A stretch of DNA of 64,000 nt from Ditylenchus dipsaci (GCA_004194705.1 SADC01000055.1:186001-250000), one strand, 5' to 3'. Positions 22,229-33,848 are shown, counted from the stretch's first letter. The notes: generated by a model not told the origin, from the sequence alone. Translations and numbers: made by a program.

Positions 22229-23964
22229 CAGTTGCGGACAATTGATAGCGGACGGTGTCTTTATTTTAATGTTTCTGTTTTTTCGCGAAAATTATTTTAG
22301 ACATTGTAAAAATCATTATATACCATTATGTAGAACACTTCAAGGGCTACAATTATGACTATTTACTTTTTGTAAAAAATTAGTAATACGAAATTGGTCC
22401 CTTCCATTTCGAAATTACTTAGTTTTTTATGCCCGACAAATGACAGCGGACGATTTATTTTTCTTCATTTTTTGTCCATTTTATGCATGTGTATTACGTT
22501 TTTCTTGCTTAGATGGCTCCTCAGCGCTGTGATGACAAGTTGGCTAAGCTTATCGTGCGCCTACATGACACTGACGAGAAGTGGGGTTTCGGGAAAATCG
22601 CTAAGCATGTGAAGATGTCTAAAGATGGTGTCTGGAAAATCCGAAATCGTGAGAAGCATCCGAAGCCGATCAAAACTGGTGGGAAAAGGCGTTCGACAGA
22701 TGGAAGGTATCATTGCGAAGCTTACTGATATGGTTTTAACTGAAAAATTTAGGACTGACAGGAAAATAGCTCGTAAGTCAAAGGAAGAACCACACCTTAC
22801 AGCGCCGGAAATCAGGGAAGAGCTCGGGTTGAATGACATCAGCCTGCGTACAGTTCAGCGTCGGCTTGAGGAGGTTAGTTAAATTAGTTGATAAATGTAT
22901 TTAGTATGTTAATTTAATGTCTTTAGGCAGCTCTATTTGGACGTCACCCAGCAGACATGGATCAGTCCTAAGAATGTCAAGGAAAGAATCAAGTTCGCGA
23001 AGAAGCATCAAGAGTGGACCGTCGACGACTGGAAGCGAGTACTGTGGTCAGATGAAAGCAAGTTCAACTTCGTAGGAATGATGCCAAAGGCTATGTGAGA
23101 CGTCCGGTTAACAAAAAATTTGATCCGAAATACACCAAGGCACAGTCAAGTTCGGAGGAGGGAACATCATGGTTTGGGGCTGCTTTTCGTGGCATGGCTT
23201 GAGTCCTCTTCGGCTCGTGGATGGCAAGATGGATCGTTTCCAATATCAGCGAATTCTTTCGGAGACTATGTTGCCGCATTTCGAACAACTGGAGGATGAA
23301 CATCAAGCTGAAGCACCGGTAATTTAGCTGTCAATCCTTACTTCTTTGATTTAAATTTGGCTATTTCAGATTTTCCAGCAGGATAAAGATCCAAAGCATA
23401 CGGCGAAAATCATCTCAAAATAGTTCAAAGACAACTAAGTTGATGTGCTGAAATGGCCTCCTCAATCGCCCGATCTAAATCCAATCGAAAACCTGTGGTG
23501 TAAAGCTGAAAGAAGACTCGGGGGGGGGGGGGGGCAAATACAAGAAGCCGGATAAACTCTTTGCTGCTGTCAGGAGAGCCTGGGAAAGCATTCCGAAGAA
23601 CGGCTGGATAAACTCATCGAATCAATGCCAAGAAGATGCAAAGCTGTTATTGATGCCGGTGGATATGCCACAAAATATTGAATCATTGTTTTTCTTGTAT
23701 TTGTCAAAGTTGTTGTCAATGAAGATGTTAGAAACTGAATCGTCCGCTATCAATTGTCGGGAGAAAAAACGAGGGGGTTTCCAAACCGCCTTAAGCAATC
23801 GCGCAAAATCGATGTTTTTATAACAAGTAGTAGGCTATAATTGTAGCCCTTTAAGTGCTCTACAAAACTGCCTATCGCGATTTTTAAAAGCATTTAAAAT
23901 TTTTTACAAAAAAACAGTAAGTCTGATAATAAACGTGCCGTCCGCTATCAATTGTCCGCAACTG
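22229..23964 (+). mobile_element. Tc1/Tc3-like transposon, 1.74 kb, degenerate
   Basis: Inverted ends CAGTTGCGGACAATTGATAG...CTATCAATTGTCCGCAACTG flanked by TA. The arms of about 220 bp contain a second inner copy of the end motif (GACAAATGACAGCGGACG at 22434; CGTCCGCTATCAATTGTCGG at 23745), an IR/DR layout like Tc3. Carries a broken transposase gene. Confidence 0.9.
22513..23681 (+). pseudogene. Tc1/Tc3-like transposase pseudogene
   Basis: The N-terminus MAPQRCDDKLAKLIVRLHDT is followed by a helix-turn-helix with KIAKHVKMSKDGVWKI. After a frameshift (about 22695) come PEIREELGLNDISLRTVQRR, then DWKRVLWSDESKF (first catalytic Asp), VRRPVNKKFDPKYT, a frameshift, FQQDKDPKHTA-like (second Asp) and [14 protein letters not shown] (terminal catalytic residue), ending IESMPRRCKAVIDAGGYATK. 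Introns at about 22874-22926 and 23321-23370 are recognisable. Several frameshifts, in-frame stops and a 14-base G run (23520-23533) disable it. Confidence 0.9.
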
Positions 23965-24794
23965 TATTCGAGAGGATGCCCGCATTATTGCCCTTGAAAT
24001 TGTGGTGTTTAAAGAACATCCTACTATCATGAATAAACTTGAAACTACCTTTGTTTGAATTTGCAGCACGTGGACGGGTAGTAATGGAATCAACCTGAAA
24101 ATGAAAAACACTCGGATCGCAAAATAGATATATAAATTAAAAATTGCATTTTGGTTGTTGTGCACAACAGTCAAAATACCACGAAAATAACACTGGTCTT
24201 CAGCTTGCTTAACGCCCCTGGATCAGGGTACTGCACAGGGTATAATTGTAAATTGAAGTTATACCTAAATAATACTATTTTGGCATAAAAATAGTAATAA
24301 AAACCGTCAATTTTAAAAAACCGTCAATCAACCGTCCGTTTCTCAGCCCTGTGAAATCTTTTAAATGAAGCTAGGTACTATTCCATTGTTAATTCCGGTA
24401 ATTTTTGCATTCGCAGCCAAATCTTTTGTAGCACTGATACAAAATCTCAATTTTGGGCTGGAAACAGCGTTTTCTGCTATGCTCTTTCACATGGCAACAA
24501 TGAATTTTAAAAGTTGTTTCAAAAAATCTTCTGATACGCGAAATTAGTGGTGTTCGTATAATTCTGCACCGCAGTTCAGTAAAAATCTTATTTTTTGAGA
24601 TTTTCGTGATTCTTTATAGGTTTAACTTGCCGTCCCTATCTTATTGTATATCATTATTTTTGATTCCGCTTTCTTTCTGTCTTTTTACAAAAAAAATAAA
24701 TAATAAAGAGAAGCATTTTTATCGATTTTTCTCCCAGGACAGTTTGCCAGTACAGGGAAAACGGACAAACAATCATGATTGTATAAATAGACTC

Positions 24795-25044
24795 GGGTCG
24801 TAGCCTTTAGGCCCTTTTTTTCCACTTTTTGGCGTTCTGCCCTATGTTATATTTTAGCCACCTAGGCTTTATTTTAAAGTCATTTTGTGTTTCTTAAGAC
24901 ATTTTTTAGTCCCGGCTAACGTGCGCTGGCCTACCCTGAGCCTAAGCCTAAGCCTAAGTTAAAAAAATAAGGCCTAAGTGGCTAAAATATAACATAGGGC
25001 AGAACGCCAAAAAGTGGAAAAAAAGGGCCTAACGCCTCTACGCC
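24795..25044. mobile_element. 250-bp foldback with TTAGGC-like loop, 8-bp TSD
   Basis: Flanked by ATAGACTC (24787-24794 and 25045-25052). Arms include CCACTTTTTGGCGTTCTGCC / GGCAGAACGCCAAAAAGTGG. The loop contains GCCTAAGCCTAAGCCTAAG (24939-24958), three units of the nematode telomere hexamer. hAT-type non-autonomous element by TSD length. Confidence 0.85.
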
Positions 25045-25179
25045 ATAGACTCTGTGGTAAAGAAATGTGAAAAAGGGCTCATTTTTCGCAAAACTTCAAA
25101 CTTACAATCTGTAAGGATGACCAAGGATCTGGTCACGAGGAAAATTTTTTTCTTTTCATTTATACCTTATAGTCTGAAA

Positions 25180-25923
25180 GGCTAGGATACATTTGGCAAA
25201 AACGAAACTTGGCAAACGTGGGTTTTGTCAAAACGAAACTTGGCAAAACGAAAGTTGTCAAAAATCGCCTTGGTCCCCCTGTTGTCCGAAAATGTCTGAA
25301 AATCGAAATTTAATTTAAAAATCGAGTGTATCAAAGAGGCTCTTGTTGTGTTCAATGAGGAAGTTATGGGCAACAGCATGGCCCGGATGTCCAACGCAAT
25401 AGATGGAATTGAACTAGTTGAACTTGATTTTGATGAAGTGTGATAAGTTGTTATTGATTTGTTGTTCCGTTGTTTAGTTTCGATAAATAAATGTAGAGGA
25501 AAAGTGAGTGGAATAGACGTATTGTGTTTTGCTCGCCTATTAGTAATGTTTTAGTAGGCTATATAGAGTAAAACGGAGAATTTGTAGTTGGATACGAATC
25601 TTTTTTACTTGGACCAAAATTTGTGGGTTTGAAGGCTTAAACGAGACGTAGACAATAAGAAACGTAGGAAAAGTCATCTCGGAACTTATTTGTATGGCAT
25701 AAAACCTCCAAATGCGTCGAAATAGATCGTTTTGAGAGAAGAGAAAAAATTTCGATTTTTAGAAATTTTTGGACAACAGGGGGGACCAACGCAATTTTTG
25801 CCAACTTTCGTTTTGCTAAATTTCGTTTTGACAAGTTTCATTTTGCCAACTTTCGTTTTGCCAACTTTTGTTTTGCCAAGTTTCGTTTCGCCAAGTTTCG
25901 TTTTTGCCAAATGTATCCTAGCC
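25180..25923. mobile_element. 744-bp array-armed element, 8-bp TSD
   Basis: Flanked by GTCTGAAA (25172-25179 and 25924-25931). Ends GGCTAGGATACATTTGGC...GCCAAATGTATCCTAGCC. The arms continue as arrays of CGAAACTTGGCAAAA (left) and TTTTGCCAACTTTCG (right, about seven units), then GCCTTGGTCCCCCTGTTGTC. The centre holds a short terminal-exon-like frame (25327-25443). Confidence 0.85.
25327..25443 (+). other. short terminal-exon-like open frame inside the 25180 element
   Basis: After an AG acceptor-like site, 38 codons run to TGA, ending ELVELDFDEV, followed by AATAAA near 25486. It may be the last exon of the element's lost transposase or a captured exon. I do not recognise it. Confidence 0.3.
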
Positions 25924-26279
25924 GTCTGAAATATAGAAAGCTCAAAATGGCTAGACTCTTCTTCAAATTTCATTATTAGCATATTAGAGCCGAGCAATAA
26001 CTGTTTGAAGTTGGTAGGTCAGCAGTGCCACTTTTTTTATTCCTCTACCTGAAATTCTTCAAGTTCTAATTTTTGTGATTACTTCCAGCTCAAAATAGCT
26101 CATTGAACTTCTTGTTGCAAGCTCTTTATACAAAATTATTCATAAAGTTTGGGTGTTTTCCCTTGATCCCTCTTTTGTTTTTTTTAGACTTTTTAGATTT
26201 AGAGAAGGTTAGCGAGTGTATTTTAGGGTGGACTAAAGTATGAGTCTAAGATATGTTTGAGTTCATTCTAACATATTCA

Positions 26280-26780
26280 TTCTAACACGTTTCTATTTAT
26301 GGCTAAAGTACAGTATATGAAGTCCTCGAAAAAAGGGCTTTCGACTACTTTTTCGAGTGTTTTAGCACTTAAAACGTGTAGAAAAAATGTTTTTAGGTGG
26401 CGGAAGTTGACTTTCGAAAAAACATTTCGACCAAAATTTGACTTTTTCCCTTGGAAGACTAAGGCAAACCACCAGATGACGGTACCTGGATACCCCAAAA
26501 AGATGTTTAACATAGTTCTGAGAACTGGGCCTACCGCATAAATAAACTCTGGTATGCATGCTTTTTCATGCATCCAGAGTCGCTTCGAGTGATTGGTGTC
26601 TAAGGTATGTGGGTGTGCGAATCTCAACTCCAAGCCCCCAAGCCCCCTGCGCCCTCGAAGGGGCGCAGGGGCTTAGTAAGTTAGACACACTTACTTTAGA
26701 CATAATTCCGAGAAGCACTCTTAATCAAAAATGCATTTATAGAGTCTTTTTGCCCTGCTCCAGCAACCCAAAAATGACCC
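26280..26780. repeat. AGATGCGCGCACTCAC-family foldback
   Basis: Contains GTATGCATGC.TTTTTCATGCA, the palindrome CTGCGCCC...GGGCGCAGG and CTTACTTTAGACATAATTCC. Flanking DNA shares AAAACATTTCGACC / TTCGAAAAAACAT modules with 27180-27310. Repeats to about 27310 explain the open frames here. Confidence 0.6.
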
Positions 26781-27363
26781 TAAAATACCCGAAAAAGAGC
26801 ATCTGCCCCTGAGGGGTGAGAGGCAATTTTTTTGGCAAAGTTCGAAATTTTTTAATCACAAATTGTTTATAAATGCTTTTTTTATCGTGTTGAGTAGAAA
26901 AATCGAGTAATTTCGAGTAATATTCGAAAGTTTCGAGTATCGAGTCGAGTACTCGACTCGATACTGTGATTTGCGTAGCTAACATTTTTCAAAAACTTTG
27001 AATAGATTTAATCCCGAAAGGGGCACAGGGTGCTTGGTTGGTTATAGATGCGCGCAATCACTCACCTTAGACATGATTCTGAGCACGACTCTTCAGCACA
27101 AAATCAATATAGAGGCTCTTTTTGCCCAGTTCCAGTGACCAAAACGGTGTAGTATACCCTTATATAAGGTGATTAACCTTGGTGCCCAAGGCAAAATTCA
27201 ATTTTTTTTCGAAAGTCATCTTCCGCCACCTAAAAATATGTTTTCTACACGCGAAAAGTGCTAAAACATTCGAAAAAGTGGTCGAACGTCTTTTTTCCGA
27301 GTACTACATATACTGCACTCCTGGCCTATTTATCTATAATAATATTGCAACAATTCATTAATA

Positions 27364-27806
27364 CAGGGTGTGTCAGAATTACGCGCACTTTTTTGAAAAA
27401 TTTGGCGAGGTAGCTCCTTGCCCGGCCGATTTCCGTTTTCGGGACCCTAACCCGAGAAATCTCCAGAATTACGAGGCTTTTAATAATCAATAACACAGAC
27501 TTCCCATTCATCTTTATTCGTACAACAATAAACAATAAGAAAAAAGAATAAATTGAGACAAAAATTAAAACCTTTAGGAACGCCCACTGTCGATTATTCG
27601 GAACATCTCTTCTAGACCAAGTTTGAACTGCTTCACACAAAGTCGTTTGCTTGCTCTTGATTCTTCATATTAGCCATGATCTAAACGTAAAAAGCATTAA
27701 AAGGAAGAGATATACCATGCAGACAGCATAAATCGAATCAAAATTGATAATATATAAAAAAATTAAGACAGAAAGAGCAATGTGCGCGTAATTCTGACAC
27801 ACCCTG
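27364..27806. mobile_element. CAGGGTGTGTCAGAATTACG MITE, TA target
   Basis: CAGGGTGTGTCAGAATTACG and CGTAATTCTGACACACCCTG ends, flanked by TA; 443 bp. Arms of about 30 bp, interior unique. Tc1/mariner-type. Confidence 0.85.
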
Positions 27807-28310
27807 TACTTGTATTTTTCCACGCGACTGTCTTTTGTTAAACTATTTTCAACTACCTTACAAAAAACATAGTTTAGACCAGAAATAAAAAGGCATAATC
27901 ATGGAAATCGCTGCGCCAGTTCCGAGTAAGTAGCTTTTTTTTAGTTAGACAAACAAGTTTCTATATCGCAGTGAGTGGTTTTAATCAAAGTTAAGACGGT
28001 AGATTCTAATAATGACGCCTCTTTGATTAACGCTTCTCTCCAATAACTTTCTAAAATAGCCTGTTCGATGAGGACATTGCTAATAAATACGACTGTCGGT
28101 TAAACTATTAATTTTAAGAAGGCATGGAAGCCAAGCAAACCATAAGGATTTTGTTTGGTAAAAGTGGAAATAAAGTGGTGTCTTCGAAGATGAAGTTTTT
28201 GGGAGACAATTGGTTTGAATTTTGATAATTTAATTTTACAAACAAATTATTTTAGGTTTATTGTGGCTTACAAGGTTAACACTGATTTTTTTAATATTTG
28301 TTTTGTTAAA

Positions 28311-28435
28311 GCCTGTTCACAATGGTGGCTACAGCTGCAGCGTGTGGCAATTGGGTGTTCACAATGCGTCGCCACACGCTACAGCCACACGCCACACGCT
28401 GAAGCCACACGCTGCAGTCACCATTGTGAACAGGC
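28311..28435. mobile_element. GCCTGTTCACAATGG foldback MITE, intron 3 of gene B
   Basis: GCCTGTTCACAATGGTG...CACCATTGTGAACAGGC with an inner array of GCCACACGC/GTGTGGC units. Shares its end with 13023-13498. It lies 37 bases past the donor of a 19-base exon. Confidence 0.8.
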
Positions 28436-29270
28436 CTTTATACTGGGAGAGCAACGTGAACTGCTGAATGAAATTTTTGTCATAACATTTTGAATTTGAG
28501 GTATTTAGGCGAGATCTTTTTTTATTTGAAAGCTGAATGGATGAGAAATCGAATGACATCGAAGTGAGTTTTCAAGACTTTTTTGAGTTCTTCTGAGAGA
28601 TGAGCAATCAAATGCCAACATCAAAAACATCCACGAATGAAAATAATAACGATTTCACTCGATATTCGGTTCTTTTCAGTTATCGGGACCCCTCCCTCAT
28701 TGATTGCAAACGCAACGGGATATGAAATGTTTATAGTTTCAGCAGTACTTTTAATTCTCCTTTATTAATTTAAGTAAAAATTTACGTGATTAAAAAACTT
28801 AACGAGCAATAACTGGTGTAAAAAAAGTTCCGGCACAAACTTTGAGATAATTGCTTGAAACAATATTTAATTTCGAAATTTACGTTCAAATACACTATGA
28901 CGTAGTTTTTTTCCTCTATCAGATAAGGGCAAAGGCGTAGCCAGGAAAATCTGACGGAGGAAAGGCTAATTTCCCTCCCAGCGGTCATTTCCTGACACCG
29001 TTTTCGAGTTTTATGGTGTTTTTAATTAACAATTTTTTTAAAAAATGCGACGGGGGGGGGTGTTTTAAAGCCCCCTCAGCCCCCCCCCCTGGCTACGCTT
29101 ATGGATAGGCGGTTTGCTTTTTATTTGTGCCAGATGTTATGATGAAAGGCGAAGCGAAATCTGGTTTTCGATTACTTTAAAACACTATCTGTTAAAGTTT
29201 TTTTCTTTGTCTGTAAGTATTAATCATCAACTTAAAAACTGCGTTTTCACACTTTTTCGTAAATATTTTT

Positions 29271-29652
29271 GTAGGTAGAGCCACATTTCATTCCGCAACA
29301 TTTTAATTCGCGATACTTCATTTATTTTCTCTGATTTTTTCAGACCTTTAAAAAAAAGGTTTTTTTCCATCTGATAGCTAAGATTTCAAGCTACAAATGG
29401 TATTTTTCGAGCCGGGGTTCGGAAAAATGATTCTTACGGGCTGGCTTTTTGGTCGAAAAACACCCTTTTAAACTAAACCAAGCTTTTCACTAAAAAGCCA
29501 GCCCGTGGCCAAAATTTTTCCAAACACTGGCTGGAAAAATACCATTTTGTAGCTTGAAATCTTAGCTATCAGATGATGAATTTTTTTTAAAGTCAGAAAA
29601 AATGAATGAAGTATCGCAAAATGAAATGTCGCGATATGAAATCTAAGCCTAC
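29271..29652. mobile_element. foldback, second copy of the 13095-13488 family
   Basis: Shares TTTCATTTATTTTCTCTGA, ATCTGATAGCTAAGA and AAATGGTATTTTTCGAGCC in the same order, with complementary right arm. The DNA between 28500 and 29270 has no supported gene. Confidence 0.8.
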
Positions 29653-30586
29653 CATTTTTGTATGAATAACGTATTTGAAAAAAGAACAATGCTTTTTGTG
29701 AGTCAAAAATTTTTCATACGATTGTCATAATTAACTCTACGATATGTCATTTAAAAGCTCGTAGTCTGCGCTTTCTTTTGCACTTGAAATTAAATCGATA
29801 TATAAGAAAAATGGGCATGTTTCTTTTTTTACCATTACCTTTTTGAAGTTTCATAGGCAAAAATCATGACATCGATGGTCACAAAGGCAGCTGACGACCA
29901 TAGAGTGACTTTTCAATTTTTTTCATCATCGTGTTCAGCATGAAATTCTGCACAAGGACATCTCATCAGAACGTACAGCCTTTTCCGTGTTAATTATTCA
30001 GCTGTCAAATAAAGGTAGAGATCTTGTCGAAATACCTCAAATAAAAAAAGTTATGCGAAAAATTTATCGACCAGTTCACTTTGCGCCACCCTGTATTACC
30101 GACAATAATAAAAAGTGTTTTGCTACTTTTTCTCACAACTTTTTCACGACTAATAAAAATTGAATTTCAGTACAGTGATCTCTACAAGTTCATAATTAAA
30201 ATTTTCGAGACGGTCTTCTAGAAACATTACCATGTAGTGTCAATTATGAGGTCAAACTTATGGGAACGATTGGTGATTGCATCTCACGGTTAATTTTTCA
30301 CGTATAATTTCAAATTATTTTTCTAAAGAGTGATGGACTGAGCCTCAATTAACTTACAAATATAACTCACTACTATTGACCTGGTTTTGGAACTGTTAAA
30401 AATTTCCTGAATTTCAGCGCGGAAACATGGGCGAGAAAGATGGACGACATGGTGTTACTGTTGAACACAGTCTAAAAATTTTCGACTATCTTATTTCTCA
30501 AAATTTTTTGACGATCATGACTACATGACTATTGAATTAGATCTGTCTGTCAAGGAACAAGCTGAAGATCTGTAAGTTGAGCATAC

Positions 30587-31020
30587 TACAGACAACTTTC
30601 GTTGAACTGACAACCCCTCAAGTACGTTCCCGCCTAGGCTCTGACAACTTTTTACCTCTTTTTTCGTTCTGTTTTTGCAGTCTGGTCAGAAATATCGCAA
30701 GGACTCCGATTTTACCGATCGTTTTTCAAAAACTAAAAGTGTTGCCATTAAAAAAAAACCTCGATATAACGCCACCCCTTTTTGAAAGCAGGTGGCGTTG
30801 TATCGATGTTTTGTTTTTTAAATCGTAAAATTTTTTTAAGTATTTTTAAACTTTTTAGTTTTTAGTTTTTAAAAAACGAACGGTAGAATCGAATTTTTTT
30901 TTCGATATTTGAGACCAGGCTGTAGAAACAGAACTACAAAAAGGCTTCAAAAAGAGAAGTAAAAAAGTGTCGAACCCTAGGCGGGAACGAACTTTCAGGG
31001 GTGTAGTTATATCGATATAA
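30587..31020. mobile_element. foldback related to the 18119 MITE
   Basis: ACGTTCCCGCCTAGG...CCTAGGCGGGAACGA, shared with 18119-18542 (GTTCCCGCCTAGGGTCCGAC) and 50180-50364. Ends are more degenerate. Confidence 0.65.
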
Positions 31021-31032
31021 TAAGACATATTG

Positions 31033-31321
31033 AGTAGTACATAGTCCAAGTTTTGTACATCAAAGGATGCCGCCTTTGTGCCCCATACCTATGGGGCACT
31101 TTCAAAGAGAAGCCAATAGGTATAGGAGATGTTAAGCTCCGCCCCTTTTCAAGCCTATATAGCCTAACCAAGAGCTGCTGAAAAGCCTCATAGGTATAGG
31201 CTTGAAAAGGGGCGGAGCTTAACATCTCCTATACCTATTGGCTTCTCTTTGAAAGTGCCCCATAGGTATGGGGCACAAAGGCGGCATCCTTTGATATACA
31301 AAACTTGGATTATGTACTACT
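31033..31321. mobile_element. AGTAGTAC foldback, copy 2, near-perfect palindrome
   Basis: AGTAGTACATAGTCCAAGTT...AACTTGGATTATGTACTACT with arms of about 135 bp (GGATGCCGCCTTTGTGCCCC, ACTTTCAAAGAGAAGCC, AGGAGATGTTAAGCTCCGCC). Flanked by ATATTG on both sides, a probable 6-bp duplication. The arms are almost identical, which suggests recent insertion. Confidence 0.85.
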
Positions 31322-31671
31322 ATATTGATTGCAAATGTTAAGGTGTGCCAAGCATTATGGTTTGTTTTCGAAAAGCTCGCTTTTTTCTCCAGATCGATCC
31401 ATTCTGGTAGGAGGAAATCTAATATATGTTAATAAAGAGGTTTGTTATACAGACTTTTTTTTTTAAATTTATTCACCGAAAAAATTTAAAAAAAATTTAT
31501 CATCAAAAAATTCATTTCTGATAAGCTATCAACTAGCTTGATTTAATTTTTTGAATTTTGAAAAGTGGTAGAACAATTCATTTTGAAAAAAAAGGTGTAG
31601 TTTTGAAAAACTCAATTTCTCTCTCGTTTTTCAAAATTGTATCAAGCTAGTAAATAGCTCAGCAAAAACTA

Positions 31672-31813
31672 GAGATTTAGGGCTACATGCTAATGCAAAA
31701 AAATAAAGAATTTGAAAAGTATACACTCAGAAGGAGAATTTTAAAAATTTGACGGGAGTTTAATGATTTTGACCGGAGATTTAATAATTTTTACGGGTGT
31801 TTTCGATTTGAGC
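31672..31813. repeat. dispersed repeat, copy 2 (reverse of 13797-13920)
   Basis: GCTACATGCTAATGC, AAAAGTATACAC, GACGGGAGTTTAATGATTTT and ACGGGTGTTTTCG. Ends near an isolated AATACGGTA. Confidence 0.7.
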
Positions 31814-31858
31814 CTTTGAGTAAATACGGTATTTCTTAAAGTCGGAGAAAAAGTCGGA

Positions 31859-32179
31859 AATTGAAATTGGATAAAACGGAAATATGCCACGTTCTGGAGA
31901 AAAAGTGCCACGTTTTAGTGAAAAAGTGTCACGTTTTTTTTTTAATTTGCCTAGTTTTGCACAGATATGCCTGATTTTATTGGTCGCTTTGTTTCCAGGG
32001 ACATATCAATAGCAAGCTAATGGTAATCTTCAAAATTTCAGGTGTAAATCATTGATTTATCTAGGAAACCTTATTGTCAGAAAACGTGGCAGATTTTCTC
32101 AAAAACGTGGCACATTTTCACAAAAACGTGGCACTTTTTCACTAAAACGTGGCATTTTTACGTATCGTCCAATTCAAAT
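31859..32179. mobile_element. foldback with AACGTGGCAC-array arms
   Basis: Left: AATTGGATAAAACGG then ATGCCACGTT, GTGCCACGTTTTAGTG, GTGTCACG. Right: four AAAACGTGGCA units (32090-32155) then CGTATCGTCCAATT. Unit spacing about 22 bp. Confidence 0.75.
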
Positions 32180-32198
32180 TTTATGATTAAGAAGTTAA

Positions 32199-32268
32199 CC
32201 GATTGAGATTTGAACGTGAGACATAAAAGAAGAGCGTGAACCCATACCACTGCGGCACACACACGTCT
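32199..32268 (-). other. tRNA-like sequence
   Basis: The reverse strand reads GCCGCAGTGGTATGGGTTC (A-box-like) and ACGTTCAAATCTCAATCG (B-box-like). Similar in layout to 13711-13788. Stems are incomplete. Confidence 0.3.
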
Positions 32269-33659
32269 TAAGATATGGTGCTGAAATGCAATAGGTAGTA
32301 AATCCAAACTTAATATTTTTCAAAATTCAATATCTCGGCACGTAAAATCCAAAGTGCACCCCCTCCCCCAAAGAGTATGAGTATACTACCGAAGAGTATG
32401 AGATCTCTAACCAAATTTCAGTTGGATTAATTTATTCACTTTGAAGGGGTGCTGGGTTGCACTTGGGGTGCTGTCATCCCGGCGCGGTTCAGCGGCTAGC
32501 AGATTTTACAAATGTTTATGTAAGCAGCGCAATGAGATATATTTTGTGGTATATAAGGTTCTCTAATACGTGACCGGGTGGTCTTGTCTTTTCCGTTCTA
32601 GTTTTTTCCGAACAAATGACATTTATTACTATTTAGTTCCTTTCTATTCAGTCTGCCTTCTTTAAAGTAATGTTCGAAAAGGATTTTATGGAGAAAGAGC
32701 AAAACGAAATCGAGCTGGATGTTGACTTTAATGAGTTTATCGAGCTGCTCAGCATTGTCTACCCTACTGGAGAATTCATTTCGGGTGTGTTTAGTCCATA
32801 AAAAACATTTTGGAATTGAAATTATTTGTTGCAGTGTCCAACGTGGAGTGCTTGCTTAAGTTAGCTGACTTTTACCAGATGCCCGGTGTGCTGAGGCAGT
32901 GTGAACAATTTCTGATTCTAGAGTCCAACATTGACAACCTCAAGAAATTGTTTTTAGCCGAACGGTACCGTCTTATAGATTTGCAAGTAAGTTTGGTTTT
33001 TTCAGAATAATAAAGGTTTTGTAAGCTACAGAATTTTTTAAACATTGCTACAGGAACATTGTGCCAGTCAATTTCAACGCTTCAATGATATCAAGAAGTT
33101 AGAGGAATGCGAGGATTTCGCTCGTTTAAATGAAAGGACCAAAGCTATTATGCTTGAGAGTCTTGTTCGTTCTAACAGCAAGCTGGATTATTAAAAAGCT
33201 ATTGCTTTTACACATTCTTGCACCTTCAATGGGTCTACCAAAACTTCCCGGATGATTTTCAAAGCCTTATCTTTCACCGATGTTGTAACCATATCTTTTT
33301 TTTATCCTAATACCATTTTGTAGCCGTGCCTTTTTTTCTTTCAAATAACATATTAAACTTAGCTTAATTTTTTTTAGATAAGTCACCATTTCGCACCAAA
33401 CCCTTGTGAGTGTACAAATTGCGTACTCTTTATGTTTAATTCTTATAAAATTTGTGAAATGTTTTTTCTCTGTAACTTACCGAAAAAAGGTTATGCCTCA
33501 GAAACGACATTAGTGTTATACATTTGCAGAGAACTGTTTTTTTAACTTATAAGAAATCCACTCAAAATGTCTTATAAAGACTTATACAAAAAATTCACCA
33601 TGTTCGGTATAGTTTGTGAAAATTTGGCCCTATCTCTCCATGTGGGGGGGGGGGGGGGT

Positions 33660-33848
33660 TTGCCTTGGTACACCCTGTTGTTTTTTTTTGTGATTTTTAG
33701 GCTCAGGCAATGTTGTCCAGCGTATGTTAGGACGGGCTCAAACGTATTTCAGACTCATGATTAAGTTCGTCCTAACATACTCTGGCCTTCTTTTGCCTGA
33801 GCATTAGCCTTGAAACTCACAAAAAAACAACAACAGGGGACCAAGGCG
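33660..33848. mobile_element. foldback with CCTTGGT...CCTGTTG ends
   Basis: GCCTTGGTACACCCTGTTGT...ACAACAGGGGACCAAGGC, with inner arms TTAGGCTCAGGCAA / TTGCCTGAG. A G run (33645-33657) precedes it. Confidence 0.7.

Larger units (their letters stand above)
24585..26020. repeat. dispersed repeat R1, copy 2, with two nested insertions
   Basis: Same sequence order as 20865-21285 but split by 24795-25044 and 25180-25923, each flanked by an 8-bp duplication absent as a duplicate in copy 1. Confidence 0.85.
27901..33194 (+). pseudogene. BATH-type paralogue B; BTB half open, MATH half frame-broken
   Basis: Exons 27901-27925, 28119-28212, 28256-28274, about 30171-30298, 30418-30571, 31343-31439, 32637-32784, 32835-32986 and 33054-33194. 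The start MEIAAPVP and exon 2 (GMEAKQTIRILFG, SSKMKFLGDNW) match A and C. Exon 4 has a stop after ETVF and its donor reads CGGTTAAT instead of CGGGTAAT. Exon 5 is one T short (154 nt against 155). BTB exons 6-8 are open and canonical: RSILVGGNLIYVNKE, FLSIQSAFFKVMFEK, ELDVDFNEFIELL (one codon shorter than D), VYPTGEFIS, LLKLADFYQMPGVLRQCEQF. The last exon ends VRSNSKLDY. Same inferred role as A. Introns hold foldbacks at 28311, 29271, 30587, 31033 and 31859. Confidence 0.75.

Noticed and set aside
23520..23533. Run of 14 G as a functional quadruplex or slippage site
   Set aside because: It lies in a dead transposase gene and similar G runs occur elsewhere (33645, 46895); more likely a mutational or assembly product.
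26277..26633. 118-codon minus-strand open frame
   Set aside because: Lies wholly in the AGATGCGCGCACTCAC repeat neighbourhood, shares its peptides with other repeat copies, and shows no domain.
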